Shown here: piece by piece, positions 37,765-46,429 of the stretch
Layout: each line of letters begins with the position of its first letter
Position numbering within the stretch: the first letter of the stretch is position 1
Source of the DNA: Gammaproteobacteria bacterium
Lineage (GTDB): Bacteria; Pseudomonadota; Gammaproteobacteria; JAABTG01
Direction: 5' to 3'
NCBI GenBank assembly: GCA_034522055.1
Contig: JAXHLS010000002.1
Location: 2,809,549 to 2,873,548 of the forward strand
DNA length: 64,000 nt
Made by a program: the position numbers and the translations under genes
The notes under the pieces: model-generated
The model's database searches: none
Told to the model about the DNA's origin: nothing
Seen by the model: only the letters and a program-made list of their open reading frames with translations

Positions 37765-39164
37765 ATGTCGCTATGGGAGTCCTGGTGGAAAGCAATCTGG
37801 CTGCTGCGTCCGGCGTTCTCGCGCCTGCGCACCTTCCTGTGGTTCGCCACCGCCGTGGCCGGTCTCACCGTGCGAGGCGATCTTTTAGGCGTGACCAGCC
37901 TCGTGCGGGCGCTCGCCCTCAAGCCCCGCTTCTACGACAACCTGCTGGATTCGTTCCACAGCCGCGCCATCAAGCTCGAGCGGCTCGCGGCGCTGTGGAC
38001 CCAGGCCGTGCTGCGGCTCTTTCCCGCGCCGCTGCTCGTCAACGGCCGCCGCGTCATGGTCGGGGACGGGATCAAAGTCCCAAGCGCGGCAAGAAGATGC
38101 CCGCCGTGAAGCTATTGCATCAGCAGTCCGACGCCAACACCAAGCCCGAATACATCATGGGACACTCCCTTCAGGCGGTGAGCCTGCTGGTTGAGGCCGA
38201 CCAAAGCGTCTTCGCTGTCCCCCTCGCCGTGCGCATCCACGAGGGCCTCGTCTTCTCCAATCGCGACCGGCGCACCCTGCTCGACAAGATGCTCGCCCTG
38301 ATTCAGACCGTGGCGATCACGGAACCCTTCTACTACGTTGCCGATGCCTACTACGCCGCCGGCAAGATGGTTCGCGGCCTCATCGCCGAGGGCAACCATC
38401 TCGTCACCCGCGTCCGATCCAATGCCGTCGCTTACACCCCCTATCACCAGCGCGGCCCGAGGAAAAGAGGCCGGCCGAGACGCTACGGGAAGAAGCTCAA
38501 GCTCAGGTCACTGCTGAACGACACGAACGACTTCCAATCCGCGCCAAGCCCCGTCTACGGCGAGGACAACGTCACGATTCGGTACCAGGTCCGAGACCTG
38601 CTCTGGCGGCCCGCCGGACAGCTCGTGCGCTTCGTCGCCGTCATCCACCCGACCAGAGGCTCTTCCCTGCTGATGTGCACCGACGTCGCCCTGGACGCCG
38701 TCGAGATCATTCGCCTCTACGGCCTGCGCTTCAAGATCGAGCACAGCTTCAAGCAGGCCGTCCGACAGATCGGCACCTTCGCCTATCACTTCTGGATGCA
38801 GGACATGAAGCCGCTCAAACGCCGCAAGGGCAATCAATACCTGCACCGGGAAACGCGCAGGTATCGCGAGAACGTCAAACGCAAGATCCACGCCTACCAC
38901 GTCTTCATGCAGGCCGGCGTCGTCGCTCAAGGCTTGCTTCAGTATCTGTCGGTGGTTTTCCCGCAGCTCATCTGGAAATCCTTCGGCTCGTGGCTGCGGA
39001 CGATCCGACCCGGTATTCCCCCGTCGGAACTCGTCGTCACTCATGCGCTACGCAACACGCTGCCGGAATTTCTCTTGAGTTCCGCCAAAACCCATTCCCT
39101 GGCAAAATTCATCACCGAACGGCAGGACACTGAAAGAATCAGCATGTTCCGACTCGCGTCCTGA
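37765..39164 (+). pseudogene. Transposase of the methyltransferase IS (copy 3), frameshifted
   Basis: The same gene as in copies 1 and 2 but 1,400 bp instead of 1,401. At about 38078-38082 it reads AAAGTCCCAAGCG where the other copies have AAAGTCCCCAAGCG, a one-base loss in a C-run directly after the first catalytic Asp (VGDGIKVP). The rest of the gene is intact. The copy could still be moved in trans by the products of copies 1 and 2. Confidence 0.88.
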
Positions 39165-39185
39165 CGAGAAGTCGGGACTCACGAG

Positions 39186-39206
39186 TTGGAGGGTACGTGC
39201 CGCCAA
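39186..39206. repeat. 21-bp repeat outside IS copy 3
   Basis: TTGGAGGG...CCGCCAA directly follows the right end of copy 3. Its partner is the reverse complement at 22448-22468 outside copy 2. When the inversion between copies 2 and 3 is undone, the two are direct repeats flanking one insertion. Confidence 0.7.
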
Positions 39207-39319
39207 AGGTAAGGAAGCTAATCCGACTCCCGGCGCGGCTTACGGTTCACGCAGCCTCCATTATTTACGGGACTGTTAAAATAGAGCTTTATCGACACAA
39301 CTTAGCAAGGAGAGAGAGC

Positions 39320-39715
39320 TTGGATCTTAGAGTAATAGTGGCAGGTGTTGTCGTGGCGTCATTCCTGGCTGGCTGCGCTGGACGAGCAGCGAATCCCGTG
39401 ATGGTTCATCAGTATGGTGATGACAAAAAGTCTTGTCAGGCTCTTGAATGGGAAATGGCTTTTATACAGGGCGAGATGCAACGGCTAATACCGCAGACTG
39501 ATAAAACAGGGAAAAACGTCGCTTTGGGCGTGACCGGGGCTTTGTTTATCGTGCCTCTTTTCTTTATGGACCTAAGCCAAGCGGAACAAATGGAGGTTAA
39601 CGCCTACCGGCAACGATACAATCATCTTCTTATAATTGCCGGTGATAAACAGTGTGGAATTGAAGGTGAACAGCTGCCTGCTTTTGTAAAGGAAGCGCCA
39701 CGAGATGAAGGATAG
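39320..39715 (+). CDS. Small lipoprotein
   Basis: The TTG at 39320 is chosen as start because AAGGAGAGAGAG lies just upstream and because the protein then begins with a lipoprotein signal: LDLRVIVAGVVVASFLAGCA, with the lipobox FLAGC and acylated Cys near residue 19. The 131-aa protein has a short helical middle (CQALEWEMAFIQGEMQRL) and one hydrophobic stretch (VALGVTGALFIVPLFFM). No family is known to me. It is AT-richer than its neighbours. The upstream open frame from GTG 39197 starts within the 21-bp repeat and is not likely used. Confidence 0.7.
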   Translation: MDLRVIVAGVVVASFLAGCAGRAANPVMVHQYGDDKKSCQALEWEMAFIQGEMQRLIPQTDKTGKNVALGVTGALFIVPLFFMDLSQAEQMEVNAYRQRYNHLLIIAGDKQCGIEGEQLPAFVKEAPRDEG

Positions 39716-40023
39716 ACGAAGCGGCTGGGTACGCATACGTTTCCGGACTGCAGACCTTTATGGGCGCTAAGGGTTATACCAGGCTCCTGTAGCGGGGCTG
39801 GCGCTCGGTGCATGCCTCGGCATGAAAAGTATCGGAAAGCCGTGTGCGGGATCCCACAGGGTCAGACACGATATTTGCTCACCGTCGGAGTAGCTGCTGA
39901 AGACCGATGGCGGGCAGCGTTTCCGTGTTTCGCTTTTCCCAAAAGCGAAAGCGTTTGGGAATGAAAGTATTCTCTCAACGCGCTGGCTACGGAGTTACCC
40001 AAGTACAGTGGACGGGGACGCTT
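39716..40023. other. Stretch without a recognised gene
   Basis: About 300 bp between the lipoprotein and the integrase. A segment near 39838-39862 (GGAAAGCCGTGTGCGGGATC) resembles part of a group II intron domain, but it lacks the remainder. No gene or terminator was seen. Confidence 0.4.
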
Positions 40024-41259
40024 TCAAGCGGCCGTGCACCATCCCGCCCACGCCTTCATCAACTCCCGGCGGCGCTCCAAGAGGTCCCCGCGCTGGTAGG
40101 CCGCCTCGGTCTTGCTGTCCAGCACGTGGGCCAGCGCCGCCTCGGCGAGTTCCCGGGGGTAGTTGGTGTGCTCGGCGGCCCAGTCGCGGAAGGTGGACCG
40201 GAAGCCGTGGACGGTGATGTCGGTGCGTCCCAGGCGGCGCAGGACGCTCGTCAGGGTCATGTTGCTGAGCGGCCTGCCGCGCTTCTGGCCGGGGAAGACG
40301 TAGGGCTCCTCTTCAATACGGGGCAGGCCCTCCAGGAGCGTCACGGCATCCTCGGGCAGTGGCACCCGGTGAGGGCGGTTGGCCTTCATGCGCTCGGCCG
40401 GGATGGTCCAGACTTTCTGGACGAGGTCGACCTCGTCCCACCGGGCGCCAAGTACCTCGCCTGAGCGGCAAGCGGTCAGGATGGTGAACTCCAGGGCCTG
40501 GGTTCCGAGGCCGTCCTGGGTGCGGAGCAGGGCCATGAAGTCGGCCATCTCGGCCCAGGGCAGGGCGGGGAAGTGTTTCACCCGTTTCACCTTGCTTACC
40601 TTGGGGAGCAGATGGTCCAGGTGGCCCCGCCAGCGGGCCGGATTGGGGCCCGTGCGCTGCTCCAGGGCGATGGCATAGTCCAGCACCGCCTCGATGCGCT
40701 GTCGGACCCGTGAGGCCGTCTCCGGCTTCTCTGTCCAGATGGGATTCAGGACATTGACGACGGCGTCCGTGTCCACCTGGGAGACGTCCAGGTCACCGAG
40801 GGTGGGAAAGGCGTAGCGCTCCAGGGTCGAGGTCCACTGGGCGGCGTGCTTGGCGTTGCGCCAGCCGTGCTGCTTTGATTCGATGAGCGCGGTTGCTGCG
40901 GCGAGGACGGTGGCCCGCTTCCGTGCCCTGTGCTTTCCTCTGGCCTCCAGGGGGTCAACCTGATCCACCAGGAGGGCCCGCTGCTCTTCGGCCTTCTTGC
41001 GGGCCGTGGCGAGGTCGATGGTGGGGTAGGGGCCGAGCCCCATGTCCCGGCGCCTGCCGTTCAACATGTAGCGCAGGGTCCAACTCTTGGTGCCGGAGGG
41101 CTGGACCACCAGATAGAGCCCGCGGCCGTCGGCATGATAGCCTCGCTTGGCGGTTTTGACCTTGGCGGCGCTCAGCCAGTAGGCCCCACTCCGCTTGGGG
41201 CGTCGTGTCTCTGTCATCCCATCATCCATCCCATCAAAGAGGGTAGGATTGTACCACAT
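40024..41259 (-). CDS. int: P4-type tyrosine integrase of the island
   Basis: A 411-aa site-specific recombinase with an N-terminal DUF4102-like arm-binding domain (residues about 25-110, ADGRGLYLVVQPSGTKSWTL, then MGLGPYPTIDLATARKKAEE). The catalytic domain has R (TACRSGEVLGARW), HGFRSTFRDWAAE, LAHVLDSKTEAAYQRGDLL with the Tyr nucleophile. Length is typical. The gene is read away from the attachment site at about 41,371. The ATG at 41259 is not well supported; an ATG at 41217 (MTETRRPKRSG) has GGATG upstream. It probably integrated the whole island into a tRNA gene. Confidence 0.92.
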   Translation of the reverse strand: MWYNPTLFDGMDDGMTETRRPKRSGAYWLSAAKVKTAKRGYHADGRGLYLVVQPSGTKSWTLRYMLNGRRRDMGLGPYPTIDLATARKKAEEQRALLVDQVDPLEARGKHRARKRATVLAAATALIESKQHGWRNAKHAAQWTSTLERYAFPTLGDLDVSQVDTDAVVNVLNPIWTEKPETASRVRQRIEAVLDYAIALEQRTGPNPARWRGHLDHLLPKVSKVKRVKHFPALPWAEMADFMALLRTQDGLGTQALEFTILTACRSGEVLGARWDEVDLVQKVWTIPAERMKANRPHRVPLPEDAVTLLEGLPRIEEEPYVFPGQKRGRPLSNMTLTSVLRRLGRTDITVHGFRSTFRDWAAEHTNYPRELAEAALAHVLDSKTEAAYQRGDLLERRRELMKAWAGWCTAA

Positions 41260-41354
41260 CTCATGGGACGGTATGGGACGATGGCGTCAACTAAGCTACT
41301 GAAATAGATGGACGATATGGGGCTGGCCCGGACTTTGCTGGAGTCTGCGCGGGC

Positions 41355-41371
41355 GGACTCCCTCTCCGCCA
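41355..41371 (+). other. Probable att site: 3' end of a tRNA-Ser
   Basis: GGACTCCCTCTCCGCCA ends in CCA and matches the usual 3' end of a tRNA-Ser (…TCCCTCTCCGCCA). The 5' part of a tRNA is not next to it, so this is a partial copy, the right-hand attachment site. It lies just outside the integrase gene, and is followed by terminator hairpins. The intact tRNA should be at the other end of the island, outside this window. Confidence 0.6.
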
Positions 41372-41379
41372 TTTACATA

Positions 41380-41406
41380 AAACCGGTTCTCTGAAACCGG
41401 TTATTT
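41380..41406 (+). terminator. Hairpin after the tRNA end
   Basis: AACCGGTT (41381-41388) and AACCGGTT (41395-41402), each palindromic, form a stem with a 6-nt loop followed by ATTTTG. It fits a terminator of the original tRNA transcript. Confidence 0.6.
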
Positions 41407-41413
41407 TGCGTCA

Positions 41414-41437
41414 GGGCCCCGCAATTTCGGGGCCTTT
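41414..41437 (+). terminator. Second hairpin after the tRNA end
   Basis: GGCCCCG (41415-41421) and CGGGGCC (41428-41434) with a 6-nt loop and TTT. Together with the preceding hairpin it marks native sequence downstream of the tRNA. Confidence 0.65.
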
Positions 41438-41514
41438 CGGTCGGTTCAGGCGTAACGAGGCGATTAGGCGGGTTTCGCACTGGCGAAACGGCTGCTTGCG
41501 GGCGAGAGACAGTG

Positions 41515-41793
41515 TTATGCCGCCACGCTAATCGAAACGTGCATGCCCAGTCGATGGACCATGTCGACCAGACTGTCCAGACGAAAATCGCTGATCTTCC
41601 CTTGCAACAGGGCGCTGACTCGGGGCTGCGTGATGTGCAGCACCTCGGCAGCCTGAGTCTGCGTGAGACCCCGTTCTTTTATCTGTTCAGCGATCTCCAT
41701 CATCAGCGCAGAGCGTAGCTTCAGGTTTTCCTGTCGTACCGGGTCATCCTCGAGGGCGTCCCAGACGCTGTTGAACTGATCTTGCTCACTCAT
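41515..41793 (-). CDS. XRE/HigA-type antitoxin
   Basis: A 92-aa helix-turn-helix protein with SALMMEIAEQIKERGLTQTQ then AAEVLHITQPRVSALLQGKI (HTH at residues about 37-68). It follows the RelE/HigB-type toxin gene by 16 bp on the same strand, the order toxin then antitoxin seen in HigBA modules. It is expected to neutralise the toxin and repress the operon. Intact. Confidence 0.9.
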   Translation of the reverse strand: MSEQDQFNSVWDALEDDPVRQENLKLRSALMMEIAEQIKERGLTQTQAAEVLHITQPRVSALLQGKISDFRLDSLVDMVHRLGMHVSISVAA

Positions 41794-41809
41794 CGCTTAT
41801 GCCTCGCAG

Positions 41810-42118
41810 TCAGAGTTGCGTCAGGGCCTGCTTTGCTGCATCGATATCCTGGTTTCTCGTCTTCTGCGTTTTCTTCTGGAAGGCATGCAGGACATAGACG
41901 GAATCTGAAAACTTCGCGATATAGATCACCCGAAACTGACCCTCATGCATGATGCGGATCTCCCGGACGCCTGGTCCGATCAATGGCATCGGCTTCCAAT
42001 CGGTGGGTTCCAATCCGTGTTGAACACGATCCAACTGATAACCGGCCTCTCGCCTGGCGACTGCCGGGAAGCTGCGGAGCGCCTCGAGGGAGCGGCCACA
42101 GAACTGGATGTCCTTCAT
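41810..42118 (-). CDS. RelE/HigB-type toxin
   Basis: A 102-aa protein of the phage-derived Gp49/HigB group. It begins MKDIQFCGRSLEALRSFPAV and has EIRIMHEGQFRVIYIAKFSD and YVLHAFQKKTQKTRNQDIDA. Such toxins cleave ribosome-associated mRNA. The antitoxin gene is directly downstream. The pair lies just outside the island border, in accessory-looking DNA. Confidence 0.9.
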   Translation of the reverse strand: MKDIQFCGRSLEALRSFPAVARREAGYQLDRVQHGLEPTDWKPMPLIGPGVREIRIMHEGQFRVIYIAKFSDSVYVLHAFQKKTQKTRNQDIDAAKQALTQL

Positions 42119-42580
42119 GTCGGGACTATATCTCTACATGTATATGAATTCAAGTGCGGACAGAAATGGTCACGCTCGGGTGTTGTCCTTTCTCCAGGGC
42201 ACGTGGGGTCGGACCCGCGTAACGCAATGATATCCCTGGAAAGACAGTCAGCTTCGCGCTCATATCCGAGCTTATCGGGGCCATTATTTCCGAAGAATGG
42301 GGCGTCCAGAGTGCCGTGCTTTGGCCGCCTTCAGCGCGAACGGACAATGCCGAGGCCGGAAAGGGGCCTCTAAGCGGCTGGAGAAGGCTGGCCACGCCCT
42401 GAAATGCCCTTGGTTCAGGGACTTGTGCTGGTCCGACCCTGTGGGATCCTTGGCTCCGAGGGCTTAGCCTGCTTCAGAGCAGGGAGCGTGACGGGTCGGA
42501 AGAACGTCCCCTCGCTAAGGCGCCAAGAACGCCAAGGGAACAGCAATTCTCTTCCAGCCGATTGACGATGGGGGTGACCT

Positions 42581-42727
42581 CGTGCTTCAGCCCGACAGCC
42601 TGCGGGTGGTATCGACCCGGCGCGAGGTAAGGGCGGCGGGTTTGAATGTCGGGATGAATCCCGACCTACATCCGTGCCAAAGGAATGGGCGGTGGGGTGT
42701 TGTGTAGGTCGGGCTTCAGCCCGACAG
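42581..42727. repeat. REP-type repeat cluster (left copy)
   Basis: Two hairpin units, GTCGGGATGAATCCCGACCT (about 42648-42667) and AGGTCGGGCTTCAGCCCGAC (about 42706-42725), plus a partial unit (GCTTCAGCCCGACAG) at 42583. The block 42647-42727 recurs, inverted and almost identical over about 80 bp, at 46430-46511. The rest of 42119-42763 holds no supported gene. Confidence 0.8.
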
Positions 42728-42763
42728 TCTGCTTGAGGGCCATCCGGATAGGCGCCCGTGGGA

Positions 42764-44671
42764 TCAGTCTCCAATGGAACTCGAAGCGGCCTTCCTGGCT
42801 GACGCCTTGCGACGAGGCTTTGCGACTTTGACCCCGCCCGAGGCTACTAGATAGCCGACATCGCGCAGAGTGCGCTTGAACGCGGCCTCCGATGAGGCCG
42901 GCACGACGAGATGTCGCTCGCCCGCCAGCATGCAATGTTTGCGTGTTCGCGAGTCGTCGGCGATGAGCGCCGCCAAGGCCGGATCGGCGCATTCGACAAG
43001 CCGCGCCAGGCCCTGGTCCTGGATCTGGGTGCTGCGGGCCGCCACATCGTCTAGAAGGCGTGCGACGGTATCGGGGATTGCGACGCGACTACGCGCGGTG
43101 AGGAACTCCCGGACCTCGTCGATGGGGCGGCCTTCCTCGATCGCGGCAAGCAGTTTGGCTTGATCCAATCGCCAGACGAGATCCGAGACTCGAGTTGCAT
43201 AGGTGTCGAGCGCGATGCGGTCGCCCTGTTCGAGCTTGGCGCCTACGGCGACGATTTTGAGGTTGGAAAGAACCCGGAGTACCGGGTTTGTTTTCACGGG
43301 GGCCGGTTGGTAGGTGCTTTCGGTGCCGAGGCAGTAGGCACCGAGTGGCGTGATGCGGAAGTACATCAGCCCGTCGTAGCGGCTGAAGTAGACGAGTTCG
43401 TCCGTGCCCCAGAGGTCACCGTAGTCGGCGCGCGCTCCGGCCGGCGGGATGAGCGCGACATCGATCACCCCGAAAGTCGCCGCGTATTCCAGCAGGAATG
43501 CGAGAAGGTAACGGTTATCGAGAATCTGCTCACCGCCTTGGTGACCCAGCGATCCGTAATGCTTTTCGCAGACATATAGGTCCCATGCGTTGCGGGCGAC
43601 CACGAAGTCGTTGCCCGAGGCGCACATGAAACGGTGGAACTCGTCGGTGGAGATCCAAGAGCCCGCAGGGCACTCGGCCAGAGTATCGGCGATGGCGTCT
43701 CGGCGGGACGATGGCGCGGTGAGCCCGCGCTTGCCCTTGCCGGTCTGTCCCTTGACGCACTCGATGCGCGATAGCTCGTCGAGTATCGACGTATCGAACC
43801 ACTTCGACCAGAGCTTGTGCAGGGTCTCGGCGGCGGGCTCCGAGAGTGCTTTGCGACCGGCCTTGGTGAGCTGTAGCTTCGAGCCCGAGAGCTGCGCGAG
43901 CCCTCCGGCTTGCACGATGAGTGGCCAGGCGAAGGCGCGGATCGGCCCGGCGTTCTCATCGTGCCACTTGCTCGTGACCAGGACGACGGGGTAATAGTCG
44001 CCGCCTTCCAGGATATTGGTGATGGTCTTGATGGTCGCGGCAGAGGGTCGTCGCGTCTTATCGCTGACGGTAACCTTGCCGGAATCGATGAGGCGCAGCA
44101 CCGAGAGCAGCTCTCGTTGAGCGGTATATTCGGTCTGGTGAACTGCCAGTGGCACTGCTTCCGTGCCTTTTTCCTTCGTTCTGGTCTCCGAGTTCCACCT
44201 GGACCAGGGCAAGTCGTAGGCGGCGGGAACCTCAGACAAGGTCTTGACCTTGGCCGTCTCAGGTTTCGGCACGAAGGCCTTGAGCCGCGCCTTGAGATCG
44301 TCGGGCATCACTCCGCCGTAGAAAAAGAACGCCAGGGGAGATGGGGTTCGGCGATAGCCATACCTGTCGGCGACGCCCCAATCGGGGCTGCGGCCGTACT
44401 TGGCGGTAAAGCGGTCGGCGAGGAAATGGGGCGAGTTCGAATGGACCACCTCGGCCACTGCCGCGCGTTGCAGGTCGTCGAGGCCCTGCCAGACGGTTTG
44501 CAGCCTCTCGCCATCCAGGTGCCGTTTGATCACGGCGGCGATGTCGGCCTTCCTCGTCGGAATCTTCTGGTTGGTATGTTTCGCCAGCCTCTTGAGGTCG
44601 TCGGCGTTCATGTGCTCGGAGAGCGCGACCTCGAGCGTAGGGATACTCCCGTCGGAGCAATATCGTTTCAT
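42764..44671 (-). CDS. Helicase-associated (XPB/Ssl2-N-like) domain protein
   Basis: A 635-aa protein with an N-terminal SAP-like helical region (LSEHMNADDLKRLAKHTNQK) and a middle with winged-helix-like parts. The C-terminus (TNPVLRVLSNLKIVAVGAKL, and further to VASGGVKVAKPRRKASARKA) resembles the helicase-associated C-terminal domain. No Walker motifs were seen, so it is not a helicase itself; it may partner one. The C-terminal tail is basic (KPRRKASARKAASSS). It is 208 bp from the next upstream gene, separated by an inverted repeat, and both are enclosed by inverted REP copies. Confidence 0.65.
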   Translation of the reverse strand: MKRYCSDGSIPTLEVALSEHMNADDLKRLAKHTNQKIPTRKADIAAVIKRHLDGERLQTVWQGLDDLQRAAVAEVVHSNSPHFLADRFTAKYGRSPDWGVADRYGYRRTPSPLAFFFYGGVMPDDLKARLKAFVPKPETAKVKTLSEVPAAYDLPWSRWNSETRTKEKGTEAVPLAVHQTEYTAQRELLSVLRLIDSGKVTVSDKTRRPSAATIKTITNILEGGDYYPVVLVTSKWHDENAGPIRAFAWPLIVQAGGLAQLSGSKLQLTKAGRKALSEPAAETLHKLWSKWFDTSILDELSRIECVKGQTGKGKRGLTAPSSRRDAIADTLAECPAGSWISTDEFHRFMCASGNDFVVARNAWDLYVCEKHYGSLGHQGGEQILDNRYLLAFLLEYAATFGVIDVALIPPAGARADYGDLWGTDELVYFSRYDGLMYFRITPLGAYCLGTESTYQPAPVKTNPVLRVLSNLKIVAVGAKLEQGDRIALDTYATRVSDLVWRLDQAKLLAAIEEGRPIDEVREFLTARSRVAIPDTVARLLDDVAARSTQIQDQGLARLVECADPALAALIADDSRTRKHCMLAGERHLVVPASSEAAFKRTLRDVGYLVASGGVKVAKPRRKASARKAASSSIGD

Positions 44672-44711
44672 TGCGTCTCCGTTCCGCGCTGTTGATCAAA
44701 AAATCCATTAT

Positions 44712-44848
44712 CTCTCACGGAGGCACAGAGGCACAGAGAATCAAGCCGAAAGCGCATTGCTTTCCGTTGGGTATGCGGAACAGAAATCTCTCGCCAAAGC
44801 CGCCATTCAGACCCAGGAACTCTGTCTTTCTCCGTGCCTCCGTGAGAG
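44712..44848. repeat. 19-bp inverted repeat between two genes
   Basis: CTCTCACGGAGGCACAGAG (44712-44730) pairs with CTCCGTGCCTCCGTGAGAG (44830-44848), 18 of 19 complementary, 99 bp apart. The unit resembles a dispersed intergenic repeat rather than a terminator, having no T-tract. Confidence 0.7.
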
Positions 44849-44879
44849 CCTATATTGCAGGCCTGCTTAATACTTTTGT

Positions 44880-46241
44880 TCATCGAGAACTCCGTTTTTT
44901 CACGTCCCAGCGCGCCTTGGCGGATTCGAGGAACGAAGGTTCGTCGCCCGGTCCTATTCCACCAACCAGGCGTTCAAACTCTGGCATGAAGCCGCTCTTG
45001 CGGTGGTGGTCGGCGCGAACCTGGCGCACAGTCTTGCTCCATTCTTGTTCGAGCCCGGCACGCTCGAAACAGCGCTTTGCGCGTTCGAAGCTGGAGAGCG
45101 CGGCATCGTAGTACTTGCTCTTCTTGGCGTTGACGATGCGCAGCCCCTGGGCCTGCCAGAGCCGGGCCGCCAGATCGGGATGGGGTTTCTCTAACTTCCT
45201 GGCCACGGGTTCGGTGGCGTAATGACTAAGGCTTTCCAGGTCATCGTCCTTGCTCTTACGAACAAGTTCGGCGAGCCGGTCCAGTTCCTTGGTCTTGAGG
45301 AGCAGTTCCATGATCGAATAGAGGTCGGTACTCATAGCCGCTGCGATGGCCTTCTCGTGCCACTCCTTGCGCTGGCCTTTGGGCACGTACTTCATGAGGT
45401 CGTCGTAGGTGTAGGTGCTCGGGTGCTTGCGATAGTCCGACCAGGCAGCGTCGAGTGCCTCGTCACCCCGATCGAGCTTGATCAGAAGCTTGCGCTTGAG
45501 CTTGGCGAGATCGTAGCTGGCCATTGAGCTCTGCGGGGTCTGCTTGTCGATCTCGAAGCCGCGTTCCACCCAGGAGAGGGCCTCCTCGGGTTTGCGCTTG
45601 GACATGAGCAACTTGGCGATGGTATGGCAATCCTCCACCGTGAGGCCGGTCTCCTCGGCGAGAGCTACGTAGGCCGCGACGTCCTTCTGGGCCGCATAGA
45701 GTGTGCGCAGGACCTCGCTCCAATGGTGGCGGAGGTAGTCGGGTCGTTCCCCGGGCTTGTCATCCTTCTTTGCTGTCTGCTGTGCCGCAGCGTCGAAGCG
45801 TTCGCGGACCCGCTTCACGAAGGCGGCGAGGTTGGCCTTGTTGAAGACCTTTACCGCGTCCATCTCGAGCTGGTAGCAGAAGCCGTAGTCGTCCTGGTCC
45901 ATCCAGGTTAGTAAGCGCGAGGCGGTCTCGTCGGCATCGGCTCCATCAGCCTGGCGCGCCGCGATCCAGCCACAGTAAAGATCGGTTACGAACTGGCCGA
46001 AGCTGCCGCTGGAGTCGTCCAGCTCCTCGATCTTCAGGTAGCACGCGGCGAGGAAGGTCTCGTACAAGGTGATGGCACGTGCCGGGTCACTGCTGACCAG
46101 CTTATCGATCCTGGTGGCGACATCGTCGAGATCAATCACGAATGAGAAGCAGGCGTCATCCGAAATGAAGTCTCCTGGATCGAGCGCCAGTTCGATTTCG
46201 TGCTCTATGGGGTCGCCCTTGGGGCGTTGCTTTCGGGGCAT
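44880..46241 (-). CDS. DUF6880/TPR-like protein
   Basis: The start ATG at 46241 (MPRKQRPKGDPIEHEIELAL) is preferred to an ATG 45 bp upstream because AGAGAG precedes it. The 453-aa protein is almost all alpha-helical with TPR-like repeats (PEEALSWVERGFEIDKQTPQ; AARLWQAQGLRIVNAKKSKY; ALSSFERAKRCFERAGLEQE). It resembles the DUF6880 family, often near SWIM-finger/SNF2-type helicases. The role may be protein scaffolding. It shares strand and neighbourhood with the helicase-associated protein. Confidence 0.65.
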   Translation of the reverse strand: MPRKQRPKGDPIEHEIELALDPGDFISDDACFSFVIDLDDVATRIDKLVSSDPARAITLYETFLAACYLKIEELDDSSGSFGQFVTDLYCGWIAARQADGADADETASRLLTWMDQDDYGFCYQLEMDAVKVFNKANLAAFVKRVRERFDAAAQQTAKKDDKPGERPDYLRHHWSEVLRTLYAAQKDVAAYVALAEETGLTVEDCHTIAKLLMSKRKPEEALSWVERGFEIDKQTPQSSMASYDLAKLKRKLLIKLDRGDEALDAAWSDYRKHPSTYTYDDLMKYVPKGQRKEWHEKAIAAAMSTDLYSIMELLLKTKELDRLAELVRKSKDDDLESLSHYATEPVARKLEKPHPDLAARLWQAQGLRIVNAKKSKYYDAALSSFERAKRCFERAGLEQEWSKTVRQVRADHHRKSGFMPEFERLVGGIGPGDEPSFLESAKARWDVKKRSSR

Positions 46242-46429
46242 CGATTTTGCTCTCTGAATGTTTGGCGCCGTCGCGATGAGCGCCACCGCCGCCAGACGAC
46301 TCGTGGTCGGGGAGCTTGACCATGAAGCTCCCGTATTCCGGCATTGAACTCGGCGCCAGGGTTTATTGTCGGGCTCGTCCGCGGAATCTGTGGGTAAATG
46401 TTGCGCTCACGCCATCCGCCAGCGTTGGG

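Larger units (their letters stand above)
36508..39185 (+). mobile_element. Methyltransferase-carrying IS, copy 3
   Basis: Almost identical to copy 1 and in the same orientation, 2,678 bp, with ends CTCAAGAGTCCCGAGTTCTC and, inward from the right, CTCGTGAGTCCCGACTTCTC. The left flank TAGATC belongs to the druE insertion (its partner is at 15708). The right flank is the 21-bp block whose partner lies outside copy 2. One C is missing in a C-run of the transposase gene. Confidence 0.9.

Noticed and set aside
39838-39862. Group II intron-like segment (GGAAAGCCGTGTGCGGGATC)
   Set aside because: Only a short similarity; no domain V hairpin of proper form and no reverse transcriptase nearby.
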